DNA of 64,000 nt, taken from contig NZ_NJAK01000002.1 in NCBI RefSeq assembly GCF_002632755.1, positions 155,200-219,199 of the forward strand. The letters run 5' to 3'. The position numbers were made by a program, and so were the translations under genes. Positions 18,659 to 29,033 of the stretch are shown here, piece by piece. Under the pieces are notes generated by a model, which had not been told where the DNA came from, did not search any database, and saw only the letters and a program-made list of their open reading frames with translations. Positions within the stretch are counted from its first letter, which is position 1. Every line of letters starts with the position of its first letter. The DNA comes from Xenorhabdus ishibashii (GTDB lineage: Bacteria > Pseudomonadota > Gammaproteobacteria > Enterobacterales > Enterobacteriaceae).

Positions 18659-19471
18659 TTACCCCCCAAACAGGCGTTTTAAAAAGCTCTTTTTTTCTTC
18701 TTCGATGAAACGGAAAGGCCGTTCTTCACCAAGTAAACGTAAAACAGTATCTTCGTATGCTTTACCCGCGTCAGAGTCTTTGTCCAAAATGACGGGCTCT
18801 CCTTGGTTGGATGAACGGAGAACAGACTGGTCTTCTGGGATGACACCGAGCAAAGGAATGCACAGAATTTCCAGTACATCTTCCATACTCAGCATGTCGC
18901 CGCGGTTCACACGCCCTGGATTATAGCGAGTTAGCAGAAGGTGCTCTTTGATAGGTTCGTCACCTTGTTCTGCACGGCGTGATTTGGATGCCAAAATACC
19001 TAAAATACGATCAGAGTCACGGACAGAAGAAACTTCCGGGTTTGTTGTAATAATTGCTTCATCGGCAAAGTAGAGCGCCATCAATGCACCACTTTCAATG
19101 CCAGCAGGTGAATCACAGACAATGAAGTCAAATCCCTGTTGATCCAATTCGTTCAAAATCTTCTCAACACCATCTCTGGTGAGAGCTTCCTTATCACGGG
19201 TTTGGGAAGCGGGCAGAATATATAGATTATCTGTGCGCTTATCTTTGATAAGCGCTTGATTCAAGCTGGCGTCACCTTGAATGACGTTCACGAAGTCAAA
19301 AACCACGCGGCGTTCACAGCCCATAATTAGGTCGAGGTTCCGTAAACCGATATCAAAATCGATAACGGCGGTTTTTTTTCCTCTTTGGGCGAGACCGGTA
19401 GCAATGGCCGCGCTTGAAGTGGTTTTGCCAACGCCACCTTTACCAGATGTAACAACAATAATGCGTGCCAT
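18659..19471 (-). CDS. minD: Septum site-determining ATPase MinD
   Basis: Membrane-cycling ATPase that recruits MinC to the membrane. The 270-residue ParA-family protein has the deviant Walker A (VTSGKGGVGKTT) at the N-terminus, IDFDIGLRNLD, VCDSPAGIE, and the C-terminal amphipathic membrane helix (KKSFLKRLFGG). It lies in the minCDE operon between minC (23-bp gap) and minE. Confidence 0.98.
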   Translation of the reverse strand: MARIIVVTSGKGGVGKTTSSAAIATGLAQRGKKTAVIDFDIGLRNLDLIMGCERRVVFDFVNVIQGDASLNQALIKDKRTDNLYILPASQTRDKEALTRDGVEKILNELDQQGFDFIVCDSPAGIESGALMALYFADEAIITTNPEVSSVRDSDRILGILASKSRRAEQGDEPIKEHLLLTRYNPGRVNRGDMLSMEDVLEILCIPLLGVIPEDQSVLRSSNQGEPVILDKDSDAGKAYEDTVLRLLGEERPFRFIEEEKKSFLKRLFGG

Positions 19472-19494
19472 GAAGCGATTCCTTGTTATAAGGG

Positions 19495-20178
19495 CTAGAC
19501 TAAAGTTTCAATAGTTAATTCATTGTTCACCAGGCGTAATTTTGCTGCCTTGCCAACAAAATTTTCTGGAATTTTTTCGCTGAGCCAATATTGCCCTGCA
19601 ATAGAGGTAAGCTCAGCGTTTAAATGGGTGCAGAAAATCTGGCTTTCTTGATCACCAGATGCGCCTGCCAATACGCGTCCACGCAGCACACCATATATAT
19701 GAATATTTCCATCAGCGATTAATTCTGCACCAGCGCTCACATTATTTGTCACAATTAGATCACTATTTGGTGCATAAATTCTTTGTCCTGAACGAACAGG
19801 TGTATTAATTATACGAGTTTTTTTGAAAATAGGTTCAGCCGGTTTATTTTCTTGAGTAAGAACTTTCTGACTTTTACCTTCTTTCAATAAAGGAAGTTCA
19901 GATTTTAGAACAATTTCTCGTTGCTTTTCGTTTTGACAACCGCTGATACCAACGATGCGCAACCCAACTGACTCAACGGCTTGGTGGAGTGCGAGGAGAT
20001 CTGCATCAACAGGGAGAGCGGATATATTGATAACAACGGGAGCATTTTTCAGGAATTCGGGCGCTTGCTCCATTTTTTCCTGCATAGCTTTATGAATAAC
20101 TTCCGGCTGGCCATCGTATAAATGAACGACCGAAAGCGTAAAATTACTGCCTTTTAGCTCAATTGGCGACTGTGACAT
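19495..20178 (-). CDS. minC: Septum site-determining inhibitor MinC
   Basis: Inhibits FtsZ polymer assembly away from midcell. The 227-residue protein has an N-terminal FtsZ-inhibiting domain (about 1-105) and a C-terminal right-handed beta-helix (about 120-222) that binds MinD, with [15 protein letters not shown] and [20 protein letters not shown]. It is the first gene of minCDE and divergent from ycgL, as in E. coli. Confidence 0.97.
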   Translation of the reverse strand: MSQSPIELKGSNFTLSVVHLYDGQPEVIHKAMQEKMEQAPEFLKNAPVVINISALPVDADLLALHQAVESVGLRIVGISGCQNEKQREIVLKSELPLLKEGKSQKVLTQENKPAEPIFKKTRIINTPVRSGQRIYAPNSDLIVTNNVSAGAELIADGNIHIYGVLRGRVLAGASGDQESQIFCTHLNAELTSIAGQYWLSEKIPENFVGKAAKLRLVNNELTIETLV

Positions 20179-20338
20179 CGATATTCTGACTCAGCAATGT
20201 TAAGTTTCCTAAGGTAGTTTACACAAACATTTTCCTAAACCAGCCTTTGGGAGACGATATTCTTAAATATAATAAGCATGTTATAGTTAGTGAATTATTC
20301 AAGCAAGTCACAGCGTTAATTTAAAAGAGTTTATAACA

Positions 20339-20620
20339 ATGATTTGTGTAATCTACAGAAGCCCAAAACGTGACCAAACATATCTGTATATTGAAAAAAG
20401 AGGAGATTTTTCGCGCGTTCCTGAAGATTTGTTAAGAACATTTGGTGAACCTCAATATTCAATGATGATTTCATTATCTGAAAGAAAAAAACTGGCTAAT
20501 GCTGATATTGAAAAAGTAAAAACCGCGTTGAATGAGCAAGGTTTTTACCTGCAAGTACCACCTCCCGTGGAAAGTTTGCTCAATGAATATCTGGTATCAA
20601 ATAAGCCACTTAAGCAATAA
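20339..20620 (+). CDS. ycgL: YcgL-domain protein
   Basis: A 93-residue protein of the conserved YcgL family. The fold is known but the function is not. The N-terminus [20 protein letters not shown] and the segment [12 protein letters not shown] are typical. It is divergent from minC as in E. coli. It is followed after 46 bp by the transglycosylase gene. Confidence 0.92.
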   Translation: MICVIYRSPKRDQTYLYIEKRGDFSRVPEDLLRTFGEPQYSMMISLSERKKLANADIEKVKTALNEQGFYLQVPPPVESLLNEYLVSNKPLKQ

Positions 20621-20666
20621 AAATCGCTGGCAACTGCCTGATCCTGAATTGAGGAGGAGCCGATTT

Positions 20667-21752
20667 ATGAAATTAATCACTGGGCTAACTTTATTGACAA
20701 CAGCTCTGCTGGCAGGGTGCAGTACATCAAATGGTAAACAATTGTACAATCCATCGGTGTTGACTCCACGCTCCCAAACTGAGGCCAGAGCATTAGAGCA
20801 AGATTTTCCATTGAACGCCCGTGAGCCATCACAGTTTTCCGCTTATGTGGTTTTGCTGAAACAGCAAGCGAGAGAGCAAGGGATCAGTGAAAAAACATTG
20901 GATCGGGCATTTGCCAATATCCATTTTATTCCGCGCGTCATTAAAGCCGATCGTAACCAGCCAGAAAAAAAAGTGACTCTGGATGATTACCTGAACCGCG
21001 TCTTGCCAGCCTGGAAGATTGGACAGGGTGTTAAGGCATATGAAGATAATAAGCTCCAGTTAGCAAGGATCAGCCGCAAATACGGTGTACCCAAAGCCTA
21101 TATTGTTGCTTTGTGGGGCTTAGAAAGCGGTTTTGGTAAATTTCAGGGAAAAGAAGATGTCATTTCGGCTTTATCTACGATGGCCTTTGAAGGGCGCCGA
21201 GAAGTATTTTTTATCAAACAGTTACTGGCAGCGTTAGAAATAATTGAAAATCAATATATTGATGAAGATCAGGCGCTAAAAGGTTCCTGGGCGGGGGCAA
21301 TGGGGCAAAATCAATTTATGCCAACCTCTTACTTAACATATGGTGCTGATGGCGATGGTGATGGAAAAATTGATATTTGGCACAATAAAGAAGATGTTTT
21401 TGCCTCGACTGCTAATTATCTGCATAAGGAAGGGTGGAGACAGGGCTTACCTTGGGGGTATGCCATTTCGTTACCTATAGGCTTTGATATCGCCTTAGAA
21501 GGCATTAAACCCGAACAGGGGAAAACCATTGCCGAATGGCAGGCATTGGGGATTTCATCTCCACATTTTGCTAAGTTGCCTGCAAATACTAAAGGTTGGA
21601 TTGTCATCCCTGATGATTCAGCCCAACGGGCATTTTGGGTGACACAAAATTTCCGCACTATCATGCACTGGAATCGTTCTTATTATTTTGCTCTCAGTGT
21701 TGGTATGATGGCGGATGGTATTATGCAACGTACTCATTTTCTCACTCGCTGA
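20667..21752 (+). CDS. MltB-family lytic murein transglycosylase lipoprotein
   Basis: Probable outer-membrane-anchored lytic transglycosylase that cleaves glycan strands to 1,6-anhydromuramyl products. The 361-residue protein has a lipoprotein signal peptide with lipobox LAGC (C18) and the SLT_2/MltB domain (about 50-350). The catalytic glutamate is in ALWGLESGFGKFQG (E153), with SWAGAMGQNQFMPTSYL further on. ATG at 20667 follows GAGGAGGAG. It is an MltB paralogue rather than mltB itself, judging by context. Confidence 0.9.
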   Translation: MKLITGLTLLTTALLAGCSTSNGKQLYNPSVLTPRSQTEARALEQDFPLNAREPSQFSAYVVLLKQQAREQGISEKTLDRAFANIHFIPRVIKADRNQPEKKVTLDDYLNRVLPAWKIGQGVKAYEDNKLQLARISRKYGVPKAYIVALWGLESGFGKFQGKEDVISALSTMAFEGRREVFFIKQLLAALEIIENQYIDEDQALKGSWAGAMGQNQFMPTSYLTYGADGDGDGKIDIWHNKEDVFASTANYLHKEGWRQGLPWGYAISLPIGFDIALEGIKPEQGKTIAEWQALGISSPHFAKLPANTKGWIVIPDDSAQRAFWVTQNFRTIMHWNRSYYFALSVGMMADGIMQRTHFLTR

Positions 21753-21789
21753 AAATCAGATCCTGAAAACAAGATAAAGGAACAATGTT

Positions 21790-22446
21790 ATGTACCAGCA
21801 TCAGGATTGGCAGGGTGTATTGTTGGATTTTCCTGCTAATAAGGTTGTTTGTGTCGGCAGTAATTACGACAAACATATGAAAGAGATGGGCTCCCAATCC
21901 ACAGAAGAGCCGGTGATATTCATCAAACCTGAAACAGCGTTGTGTGATCTACGTCAGCCTGTTTTTATCCCACGGGAATTAGGAGCCGTGCACCATGAAA
22001 TAGAATTGGCTGTTTTGATTGGTTCGACACTTAAGAATACCAATGAAGAGCGAGTCAGTCAGGCGATTGCAGGCTTTGCAGTTGCGCTGGATTTGACATT
22101 ACGTGATTTGCAGCGTGAATTTAAACAATCGGGGCAACCGTGGGAAAAAAGTAAGGCATTTGATAGGTCGTGCCCGATATCGGGGTTTATTCCTGTCAAT
22201 GCTTTTGGTGATCCACAAAATGCCGAACTTTCTTTGACCGTAAATGGCGAATTGCGCCAAAACGGCAATACGAGTGACATGCGTACGCCTATTATCCCGT
22301 TGATTAGCTACATGTCGCGTTTTTTTACCTTACGTCCGGGCGATATTATCTTGACGGGAACGCCTGAAGGCGTAGGGCCATTGCAATCTGGTGATGTGTT
22401 AGATGTTTCTCTCAATGAGCACGTTTTGACAACCAGAGTGATTTAA
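21790..22446 (+). CDS. ycgM: Fumarylacetoacetate hydrolase-family protein YcgM
   Basis: A 218-residue FAH-family enzyme. Relatives hydrolyse acylpyruvates or decarboxylate oxaloacetate in a metal-dependent way, but the substrate here is not established. Family marks are the VGSNYDKHMKEMG opening, the metal ligands in HHEIELAVLIG, DLTLRDLQ, and the C-terminal LRPGDIILTGTPEGVGPL. It lies between the transglycosylase gene and ycgN, the usual order in related enterobacteria. Confidence 0.92.
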   Translation: MYQHQDWQGVLLDFPANKVVCVGSNYDKHMKEMGSQSTEEPVIFIKPETALCDLRQPVFIPRELGAVHHEIELAVLIGSTLKNTNEERVSQAIAGFAVALDLTLRDLQREFKQSGQPWEKSKAFDRSCPISGFIPVNAFGDPQNAELSLTVNGELRQNGNTSDMRTPIIPLISYMSRFFTLRPGDIILTGTPEGVGPLQSGDVLDVSLNEHVLTTRVI

Positions 22447-22455
22447 CTACGAGGA

Positions 22456-22902
22456 ATGACAGAAATTATGTCTCAACCTTTCTGGCAGGTGAAAACCTTA
22501 GAACAAATGACAGATCAAGAGTGGGAAGCACTATGTGATGGTTGCGGTCAGTGCTGCCTGCATAAGTTGATGGATGAGGATACGGATGAAATTTATTTCA
22601 CCAATGTTGCTTGCAATCAACTGAATATTAAAACCTGCCAGTGCAAGAATTATGAAGATCGTTTCAGATACGAGCCTGACTGTATCAAATTGACCCGTGA
22701 GAATATGAACACCTTTGAATGGCTGCCAAAGACGTGTGCTTATCGTCTGATTGGTGAGGGGCAAAGACTCCTTCCGTGGCACCCATTGGTCAGTGGTTCA
22801 AAATCGGCCATGCATGCGGAGCGTATTTCTGTCAGGCATATTGCTGTGCGTGAAGTGGATGTGGTGGATTGGGAAGAACATATCCTTAATAAACCCATGT
22901 AA
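22456..22902 (+). CDS. ycgN: YcgN-family cysteine-cluster protein (UPF0260)
   Basis: A 148-residue protein of unknown function. Conserved cysteines CDGCGQCC near residue 30 plus later ones ([26 protein letters not shown]) suggest a metal or Fe-S site. The start is uncertain: ATG at 22456 abuts the GAGGA site, while ATG at 22468 is 12 bases from it. Both give a family-like N-terminus. It lies 9 bp after ycgM. Confidence 0.9.
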   Translation: MTEIMSQPFWQVKTLEQMTDQEWEALCDGCGQCCLHKLMDEDTDEIYFTNVACNQLNIKTCQCKNYEDRFRYEPDCIKLTRENMNTFEWLPKTCAYRLIGEGQRLLPWHPLVSGSKSAMHAERISVRHIAVREVDVVDWEEHILNKPM

Positions 22903-22964
22903 TTATCTTTTGTTTGATATAAAAGGGATTTTATATCATGCATTAGATGCTTGGAGTATGGCAT

Positions 22965-23252
22965 ATGTGGGAAAATCCATTAAATGCAATATGTGAATCC
23001 AAGAACAATGATCAGTATTATATATTCAACACCTATTATAAAGAATTTTTGTATGCCAGTATTTTTATTGAGGATAACAGAAGAACCGTGTTTACCTGGA
23101 TTAACGGTGTGCCAACGAGAGAAAGCGTCTGGACTATAAATGTTACCTCTATGAAAGCAGTCTTTCATATGAAGAGAACAAAAAACTTGTCCCGTGTTGG
23201 GCTCCGGGTAATCAAGTGGCAAATGAATTTTGAAAACAATGCAGGCAATTAA
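22965..23252 (+). CDS. Hypothetical small protein
   Basis: A 95-residue product that I do not recognise. ATG at 22965 follows TGGAG at suitable spacing; an in-frame ATG at 22947 has no site. The sequence is soluble-looking, rich in aromatic and Asn residues, and has neither signal peptide nor membrane segment. It is an orphan between ycgN and the convergent ldhA. Confidence 0.5.
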   Translation: MWENPLNAICESKNNDQYYIFNTYYKEFLYASIFIEDNRRTVFTWINGVPTRESVWTINVTSMKAVFHMKRTKNLSRVGLRVIKWQMNFENNAGN

Positions 23253-23394
23253 TTTTATCATAAAAGACTCACGAACAGGATACCTTGTGTTTTCTGTTCG
23301 CGAGATTTGTAGCATGGTATTTTGGTTAAAAGAATTACCCAGTTAATATTGAGTAATCATAACCGTAGAAGCGGTTGTGAGTGATTATTGAAAA

Positions 23395-24390
23395 TTATTC
23401 AACAAGATTTGGACAAGCCTGTCCAGAAACTAATTGCTGAATATTTTGCAAAGTTGTTTCACTGATACTGGTTAAGGCTTCTTCGGTTAAGAATGCCTGA
23501 TGGCCGGTGAATAGCACATTATGGCAAGAAGATAAGCGGCGGAAGATATCGTCTTGAATAACGTCATTTGATTTATCTTCAAAGAATAAATCTCTTTCAT
23601 TTTCATAGACATCCATACCCAATGCGCCAATTTTTTGTTGTTTCAGTGCATTAATAGCAGCCACAGAATCAATTAAGGCACCTCGGCTGGTATTGACAAT
23701 CATCACGCCATTTTTCATTTTGTTGAACGCTGTTTCATCCAATAAATGGTGGTTTTCCGGTGTCATGGGGCAATGCAGGGAGATTACATCCGATTTCGCA
23801 TATAAAGTATCCAAATCCACATATTCCACACCCATATTTAAGGCCTCAGGATTGGGATAGGGGTCATGTGCCAGTAAACGCATACCAAAGCCTTTCAAAA
23901 TTCGCAAAGTAGCAATACCGATTTTTCCTGTTCCGATAATGCCGGCAGTGCGTTTATACATGTTAAAACCAGTTAACCCTTCCAGGGAAAAATTGGCATC
24001 GCGGGTACGCTGGTAGGCGCGGTGGATACGTCGATTAAGACATAACATTAATCCAACCGTATGTTCGGCAACGGATTCAGGAGAATAAGCCGGTACTCTA
24101 ACAACCTGGATACCTAATTCCTGCGCTGCATCCAGATCGACATTGTTAAATCCGGCGCAGCGTAGTGCCAGAATTTTGATGTCCATCTCTGCCAATTCTT
24201 GCAGTACTTCCCTCCCACCATCATCATTGACGAAAATGCAGATGGCATCTGCACCAACGGCATTTTTGGCAGTTTGTGGACTTAAAGGAAAATCAAAAAA
24301 CTCGATATGATAATCAAAGCCAAGTTTTTGGTTGAGCATTTCAAAATGCTTACGGTCATACTGCTTTGTACTGTAAACAACCAGTTTCAT
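23395..24390 (-). CDS. ldhA: Fermentative D-lactate dehydrogenase LdhA
   Basis: NADH-dependent reduction of pyruvate to D-lactate during fermentation. The 331-residue D-2-hydroxyacid dehydrogenase has the nucleotide-binding motif GIIGTGKIG, the catalytic arginine in NTSRGALID, the glutamate in MDVYENE and the histidine in TGHQAFLT. It is divergent from ydbH as in E. coli. Confidence 0.96.
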   Translation of the reverse strand: MKLVVYSTKQYDRKHFEMLNQKLGFDYHIEFFDFPLSPQTAKNAVGADAICIFVNDDGGREVLQELAEMDIKILALRCAGFNNVDLDAAQELGIQVVRVPAYSPESVAEHTVGLMLCLNRRIHRAYQRTRDANFSLEGLTGFNMYKRTAGIIGTGKIGIATLRILKGFGMRLLAHDPYPNPEALNMGVEYVDLDTLYAKSDVISLHCPMTPENHHLLDETAFNKMKNGVMIVNTSRGALIDSVAAINALKQQKIGALGMDVYENERDLFFEDKSNDVIQDDIFRRLSSCHNVLFTGHQAFLTEEALTSISETTLQNIQQLVSGQACPNLVE

Positions 24391-24616
24391 AACGACATCT
24401 CCACTATACAGTAACTATTGAATCATTCGAGCCTGCAAACTGCCTGCAATAATGACGTCTCTTGAAGGTTCTAAGTGTTATCTTTCGCTATACTCGAATC
24501 ATCGCCTGATAAGCTATTCATCGTGATAGCTTGCATAATACATCGGCTTAGAGCCTGATATGAGACTATCATAACAGGAAGTTTTCCTCAGGTTGAAAAG
24601 AAGAGATAAGGATTTA

Positions 24617-27241
24617 ATGGCAAAAATATTCAAAGTGTTTGCAGTGATGGTGGTATTGCTGGCGTTATTGATAACGGTGGGATGGTATACCCTTCCACGT
24701 TGGTTACCATTGATCACCAGTTATTGGTTACCACAGGGCGTCACTTTTTCTTTGAGCCAACCTCGATGGACAAACAATGCATTATGGTTAGATGAATTGT
24801 CATTGCAGGCAAAAGGGTGTGAGTGGATCAAAGTTTCAGAACTATCTGTGACGTATTTATCTAAGGAAAAGCGTGAAGATAACCACTGGGATATTCATGC
24901 TGCCAGTATTGACAGCTATAGCCAGTGCTTGATGCAGCTCCCTACAGGAGAAGAGCAACCAGCCCCGATATCTGTTCAAAAAATATTATCTGCAATACCT
25001 TCGGTTAATCTCACCGTTGATCGTCTGGCTGTGATGCCTTGGCAGGCGTTTGCTGGCAAACTTCAATTTAGTTCATCATCTCAGGGACAAAGATTGTCTT
25101 ATCAAGGCGAAAAATTAAAATTTAATGCACATATTGAAGATAAACAGGATCTTATTGTTCAGCGTTTTTTTGTGAAACTACCTGAGCAGGTCATTTCCCT
25201 GAATGGAAACATCGTACTACCCTTGAATACTGCAACACTACCAGAACAAGGCCAAATCATAGCTCATTTATCGTTGAACCAATACCCTGATCCGCTGCGA
25301 CTGACATTGCAATGGCAGGGACAGCGCGGGCAGCTTACTGTGTTTGAAGAAAAAAATCAGCAGGTATTGGCAGAATTACCCTGGTTACTTGACGAATCCC
25401 ACTTTCGGATAATTAATGGGAAATGGCAATGGTTGGCGAGCAATCAGGCGTTATCTGGAAGGGTGAATGTTACGCTTGAACAATGGAAAAAAGGCCTGTC
25501 AGGCATGTCTGTCAGTGGGCGGATAAATCTGGTTACGCAAAATGAGCGGGGGAAAGGCAATGTTGTTCTTTCTGTGGAGTCAACACCCATTAGTATAACC
25601 CATGCTTATATTCCATTTCAGCTAACGGGACAGATGAATAGTGACCGGATGGTTATGTCTATGTCATTACCTGCTGTTATTACAGGGCCATTGATTGATC
25701 CAAAAATAACTTTTCGTTCAGGCGCTTTGTTTCGGGCATGGGGAAAGGTCAGTGAAACCTTTACTGTCAAAGAAGCCAGATTACCTTTGGCTGGCACATA
25801 TTTGACACGTGATGGTTTTACCGGTCGCCTTCAAGCCATTGTGACGGCGCAAGATAGCTATTGGGGGAGATTCAAGTTACATCTGGATGGTTATGCAAAA
25901 GATTTTATTCCTGATCAGGGAAGTTGGCATTGGCGTTATTGGGGGAGCGGGAATTTGCCACCGTTACAAGCTAAATGGGATATTGCTGGCAGAGGAAACT
26001 GGAATCAATCGAAGATAACGGTAGATGCATTAAATACGGGCTTTGATTTTATCCAATATGGTCTTGTGAAGATGCAAGCACCACGCTTAAAACTGACTAA
26101 TTCGTTAATTTGGGAGCGTGCGGCAGATAGTCCCAATTTAACGGGAGATTTGCAGCTATCTGCCCAAAAAATAGAATTTCGTTCTGGTGGTTTTTTGCCG
26201 GCCTTTGATTTTAAAGCTACGCTTGCAGGAAAATCCCCTGATGATTTTATGTTAAATGGTGAACTATACTCCAAAGGGATTGGCCCAATTCCCTTTTATA
26301 GCCGTTGGGATGGAGAGCGATTGAGGGGAGAAGCCCGCTGGCCAAAGCAATCTTTATTAGCCTTTCAATCTTTAATTCCGTCAGATTTGGGTATTACCGT
26401 GTTTGGTGGAACTATTTATGCCCAGGCTGCTTTTTCTGCCGCAAAGGAACAGGGATTGCTTGCAGGCGGTCATTGGGTGGTCAACAATGCGGGTATGTGG
26501 CTGAAAAATGGGGAAGTTAATGGCCTGGATTTTGTTTTGCCGTGGCGTTTACAGGAGCACACGTGGCAGTTAGGGCTGGGATCTCCCGTCCAGTTGCGGA
26601 TCAACGCAATTAAGGGGTTGTTTGATATGCAAAATGTAACAGCCGATCTGCTGGGTTACTATCCAGCAACGGATGAGCAGCCATTGATGTTGACCAATGT
26701 GAACGTAGATATGTTGGATGGTAAATTGGCAATGGAACAATTACAGATCCCACAAAAAGAAGCAGCGGTATTACGATTTGACAAGCTAAATCTGAGCAAA
26801 TTAGTTGGTATATTAAAAGTCAAACAAATGGCGATGTCAGGAAAGATTAGCGGTGAATTGCCCGTATTATTAAATCATGAACGTTGGATTATTCAACGGG
26901 GATGGATATCTAATGAGGATTATCTGACGTTGAGATTGGATAAAGATACCGTTGATTCCATAGGGAAAAATGATCTATCGGCCGGTATGGCAATGGATTG
27001 GCTGCGCTATCTAGAAATTAACCGTTCAAAAGCTTATGTTACGCTCGATAATTTGGGGATTTTAACATTGCATTCAGAGATTAGTGGTGTGAATCCTGTA
27101 GTGGATAGAAAACGTGAAGTCAGGCTTAACTATCACCATGAGGAAAATATTTTTCAGTTATGGCGTAGTCTTCGTTTTGGTAGTGACTTGGAAGAATGGT
27201 TGCAGAAAAATATATCTGTAATGGGCAGGAGTGATAAATGA
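24617..27241 (+). CDS. ydbH: AsmA-like envelope phospholipid transport protein YdbH
   Basis: AsmA-family bridge protein anchored in the inner membrane; with TamB and YhdP it moves phospholipids to the outer membrane in E. coli. The 874-residue protein has an N-terminal membrane helix (about 8-25) and a long beta-rich periplasmic body with the C-terminal YdbH/DUF748-like region. ATG at 24617 follows AAGGA and aligns with the E. coli start, so an upstream TTG at 24593 is less likely. It overlaps ynbE by four bases (ATGA). Confidence 0.93.
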   Translation: MAKIFKVFAVMVVLLALLITVGWYTLPRWLPLITSYWLPQGVTFSLSQPRWTNNALWLDELSLQAKGCEWIKVSELSVTYLSKEKREDNHWDIHAASIDSYSQCLMQLPTGEEQPAPISVQKILSAIPSVNLTVDRLAVMPWQAFAGKLQFSSSSQGQRLSYQGEKLKFNAHIEDKQDLIVQRFFVKLPEQVISLNGNIVLPLNTATLPEQGQIIAHLSLNQYPDPLRLTLQWQGQRGQLTVFEEKNQQVLAELPWLLDESHFRIINGKWQWLASNQALSGRVNVTLEQWKKGLSGMSVSGRINLVTQNERGKGNVVLSVESTPISITHAYIPFQLTGQMNSDRMVMSMSLPAVITGPLIDPKITFRSGALFRAWGKVSETFTVKEARLPLAGTYLTRDGFTGRLQAIVTAQDSYWGRFKLHLDGYAKDFIPDQGSWHWRYWGSGNLPPLQAKWDIAGRGNWNQSKITVDALNTGFDFIQYGLVKMQAPRLKLTNSLIWERAADSPNLTGDLQLSAQKIEFRSGGFLPAFDFKATLAGKSPDDFMLNGELYSKGIGPIPFYSRWDGERLRGEARWPKQSLLAFQSLIPSDLGITVFGGTIYAQAAFSAAKEQGLLAGGHWVVNNAGMWLKNGEVNGLDFVLPWRLQEHTWQLGLGSPVQLRINAIKGLFDMQNVTADLLGYYPATDEQPLMLTNVNVDMLDGKLAMEQLQIPQKEAAVLRFDKLNLSKLVGILKVKQMAMSGKISGELPVLLNHERWIIQRGWISNEDYLTLRLDKDTVDSIGKNDLSAGMAMDWLRYLEINRSKAYVTLDNLGILTLHSEISGVNPVVDRKREVRLNYHHEENIFQLWRSLRFGSDLEEWLQKNISVMGRSDK

Positions 27242-27462
27242 TAACGAATATTGGATTCAAGTTACCCAGAATCAGAATGGGTGTGCTATTAGTCAACATG
27301 GTTTTACTGAGTATGGCGTTGGTGGGGTGTGTCAGGCTGGAAGTGGCGACGCCGGATAAACCCATTAACATCAATATGAATGTGAAAATTGAGCATGAAA
27401 TTCATATTAAGGTTGACAGACAAATTGAAGATATGCTCAAAAATAACTCTGACTTATTCTAA
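27238..27462 (+). CDS. ynbE: Lipoprotein YnbE, partner of YdbH
   Basis: Small outer-membrane lipoprotein; in E. coli it docks with the C-terminus of YdbH. The signal peptide ends in the lipobox LVGC and the mature part contains INMNVKIEHEIHIK, characteristic of YnbE. The start at 27238 overlaps the ydbH stop (ATGA) and has AGGAG upstream. An inner ATG at 27277 would give 61 residues, the E. coli length, but lacks a good ribosome site. Confidence 0.92.
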   Translation: MITNIGFKLPRIRMGVLLVNMVLLSMALVGCVRLEVATPDKPININMNVKIEHEIHIKVDRQIEDMLKNNSDLF

Positions 27463-27472
27463 GGACTAGAAA

Positions 27473-27793
27473 ATGAAAAAAGTAGGAGTGGTACTTCTGT
27501 TGAGCCTGATATTCAGTTTTTCTGCTGTGGGTATGACGTTGAATGAGGCAAAACAACAAGGATTGGTGGGAGAAACATTCAGTGGCTATCTGGCACCGGT
27601 AAAAAATACCCCAAATGCCCAATCGGTAGTTAAAAGAGTCAATGATGAGCGGCAAAAAAAATATGCTGAGATAGCGGCTCAAAACAACATGACGACTGAG
27701 CAGGTTGCCAAAATGGCGGGAGAAAAATTGGTAAACCGTGCCGCTTCTGGAGAATATGTGCTCGGTATTAATGGCAATTGGGTGCAGAAATAG
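27473..27793 (+). CDS. ydbL: Periplasmic protein YdbL (DUF1318)
   Basis: A 106-residue periplasmic protein of the YdbH-YnbE-YdbL system, thought to act as a chaperone-like modulator of the YdbH/YnbE bridge. The signal peptide ends near SAVG-M, and the body contains LNEAKQQGLVGETFSGYLAPV and VNDERQKKYAEIA, typical of DUF1318. It follows ynbE after 10 bp in the same operon. Confidence 0.92.
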   Translation: MKKVGVVLLLSLIFSFSAVGMTLNEAKQQGLVGETFSGYLAPVKNTPNAQSVVKRVNDERQKKYAEIAAQNNMTTEQVAKMAGEKLVNRAASGEYVLGINGNWVQK

Positions 27794-28021
27794 GGGTAAT
27801 GATTGGTTTGGCTTGATTGTAACATTAAAAATTTTTATCAATAAGATATTAAAATCCTAATTTTATGTGCTATATAATTAGTTGTCACTTATTGTACTTA
27901 TCAAATGAAAGAGAATGATATGTATCGCTGCCATCGTCATTGAGGGGGGCTGGTGCTGTTCATAATATGAAAACGGAAGAGAAATACTTACATAGTACAG
28001 AACAAAAAAATAACATGGATG

Positions 28022-28720
28022 GTAGAAAGAAATAACTATATCGTGCTTGAGCACCAGAAAAAACTGATTGCGCAATTGTCGTTACCGGAAACGATCGTTG
28101 GATACGCCAGGAGCAGCTTACTTTACTCCTGCGGGGCTATTGTCGGCAACGGGCGATAAAAAAGATGATTATACGTTTAACCCTGTGATTACCTTTGATA
28201 CGGTCAATGGTGCACCGATAAAAAATGCTACCATTAACCACGTTCAGTGGATATCGTTTCACTCACGGTTGGAAACCAAAAACCGATTCAGACAAAACAG
28301 GCGGTAGATTTCAAATCGGAACAGATGTCAATGATAGTGACACCATCAAACCCAATATTAATAGGTAACAATTACACTCTGATATTGAGTGTTAATCTAT
28401 ATTGCATTTATATTAATTAATGGGTCATCTATTCTTCGGCGTGAGTTCATTAATATTATTAAATAAGTTAGATCAGAAACCATCCTCCTAAATGCCTTAT
28501 GGTGAAAAAATCGAACAATAACTTTTTGTTATCATCCGATAATCATTTTTCATTATACATTTAATTTGAAATTTTGCTTAATATAGCAGAGTTTATAGAT
28601 AATATTTATATATTCACACTGTAGACGTGAAGTTATCAGTACCGCCTGATACCACTTTAATCTATGGTCAGCAGCTTTACTTTGACGTGACTTTCAGCCA
28701 GTACTGGTAATTAACCACAA
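28022..28720 (+). pseudogene. Relic of an invasin/intimin-like inverse autotransporter
   Basis: Fragments in shifting frames. At 28022-28159 the translation begins VERNNYIVLEHQKKLIAQLS and continues LPETIVGY, resembling the end of the invasin/intimin beta-barrel region (ERNNNIVLEY.. with LTLP). At about 28160-28270 another frame reads DDYTFNPVITFDTVNGAPI, Ig-like in style, and at 28622-28710 VDVKLSVPPDTTLIYGQQLY before a stop. No continuous frame joins them. The rest of 27794-29033 shows no gene. Confidence 0.5.
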
Positions 28721-29033
28721 GCTTACTTTATTTTCCAAATGAAAGGTTAAAACAACCATCTTTAGACGATGACCTTGAAAGTAAATGTTTTGACGTATGT
28801 GCGCACAGAACAGTTTGACGACTTTCAGTCGTCAGTCCTGGCTGCGCTAACCCACAGACTTTAGTCGGCGGTAGTTAAGTTTGAATATTACATTGATAAT
28901 GAAGGTGTGAGGCAATACAGTCATTATTATTATAGCCAAATAGAAACTGTCGGTGACTAATAGAAGTGACAGAAATGGACTCAGCTCATCTTTTATATAT
29001 TAATTATTATGAAATTTTATGGAGTGAAAAATA

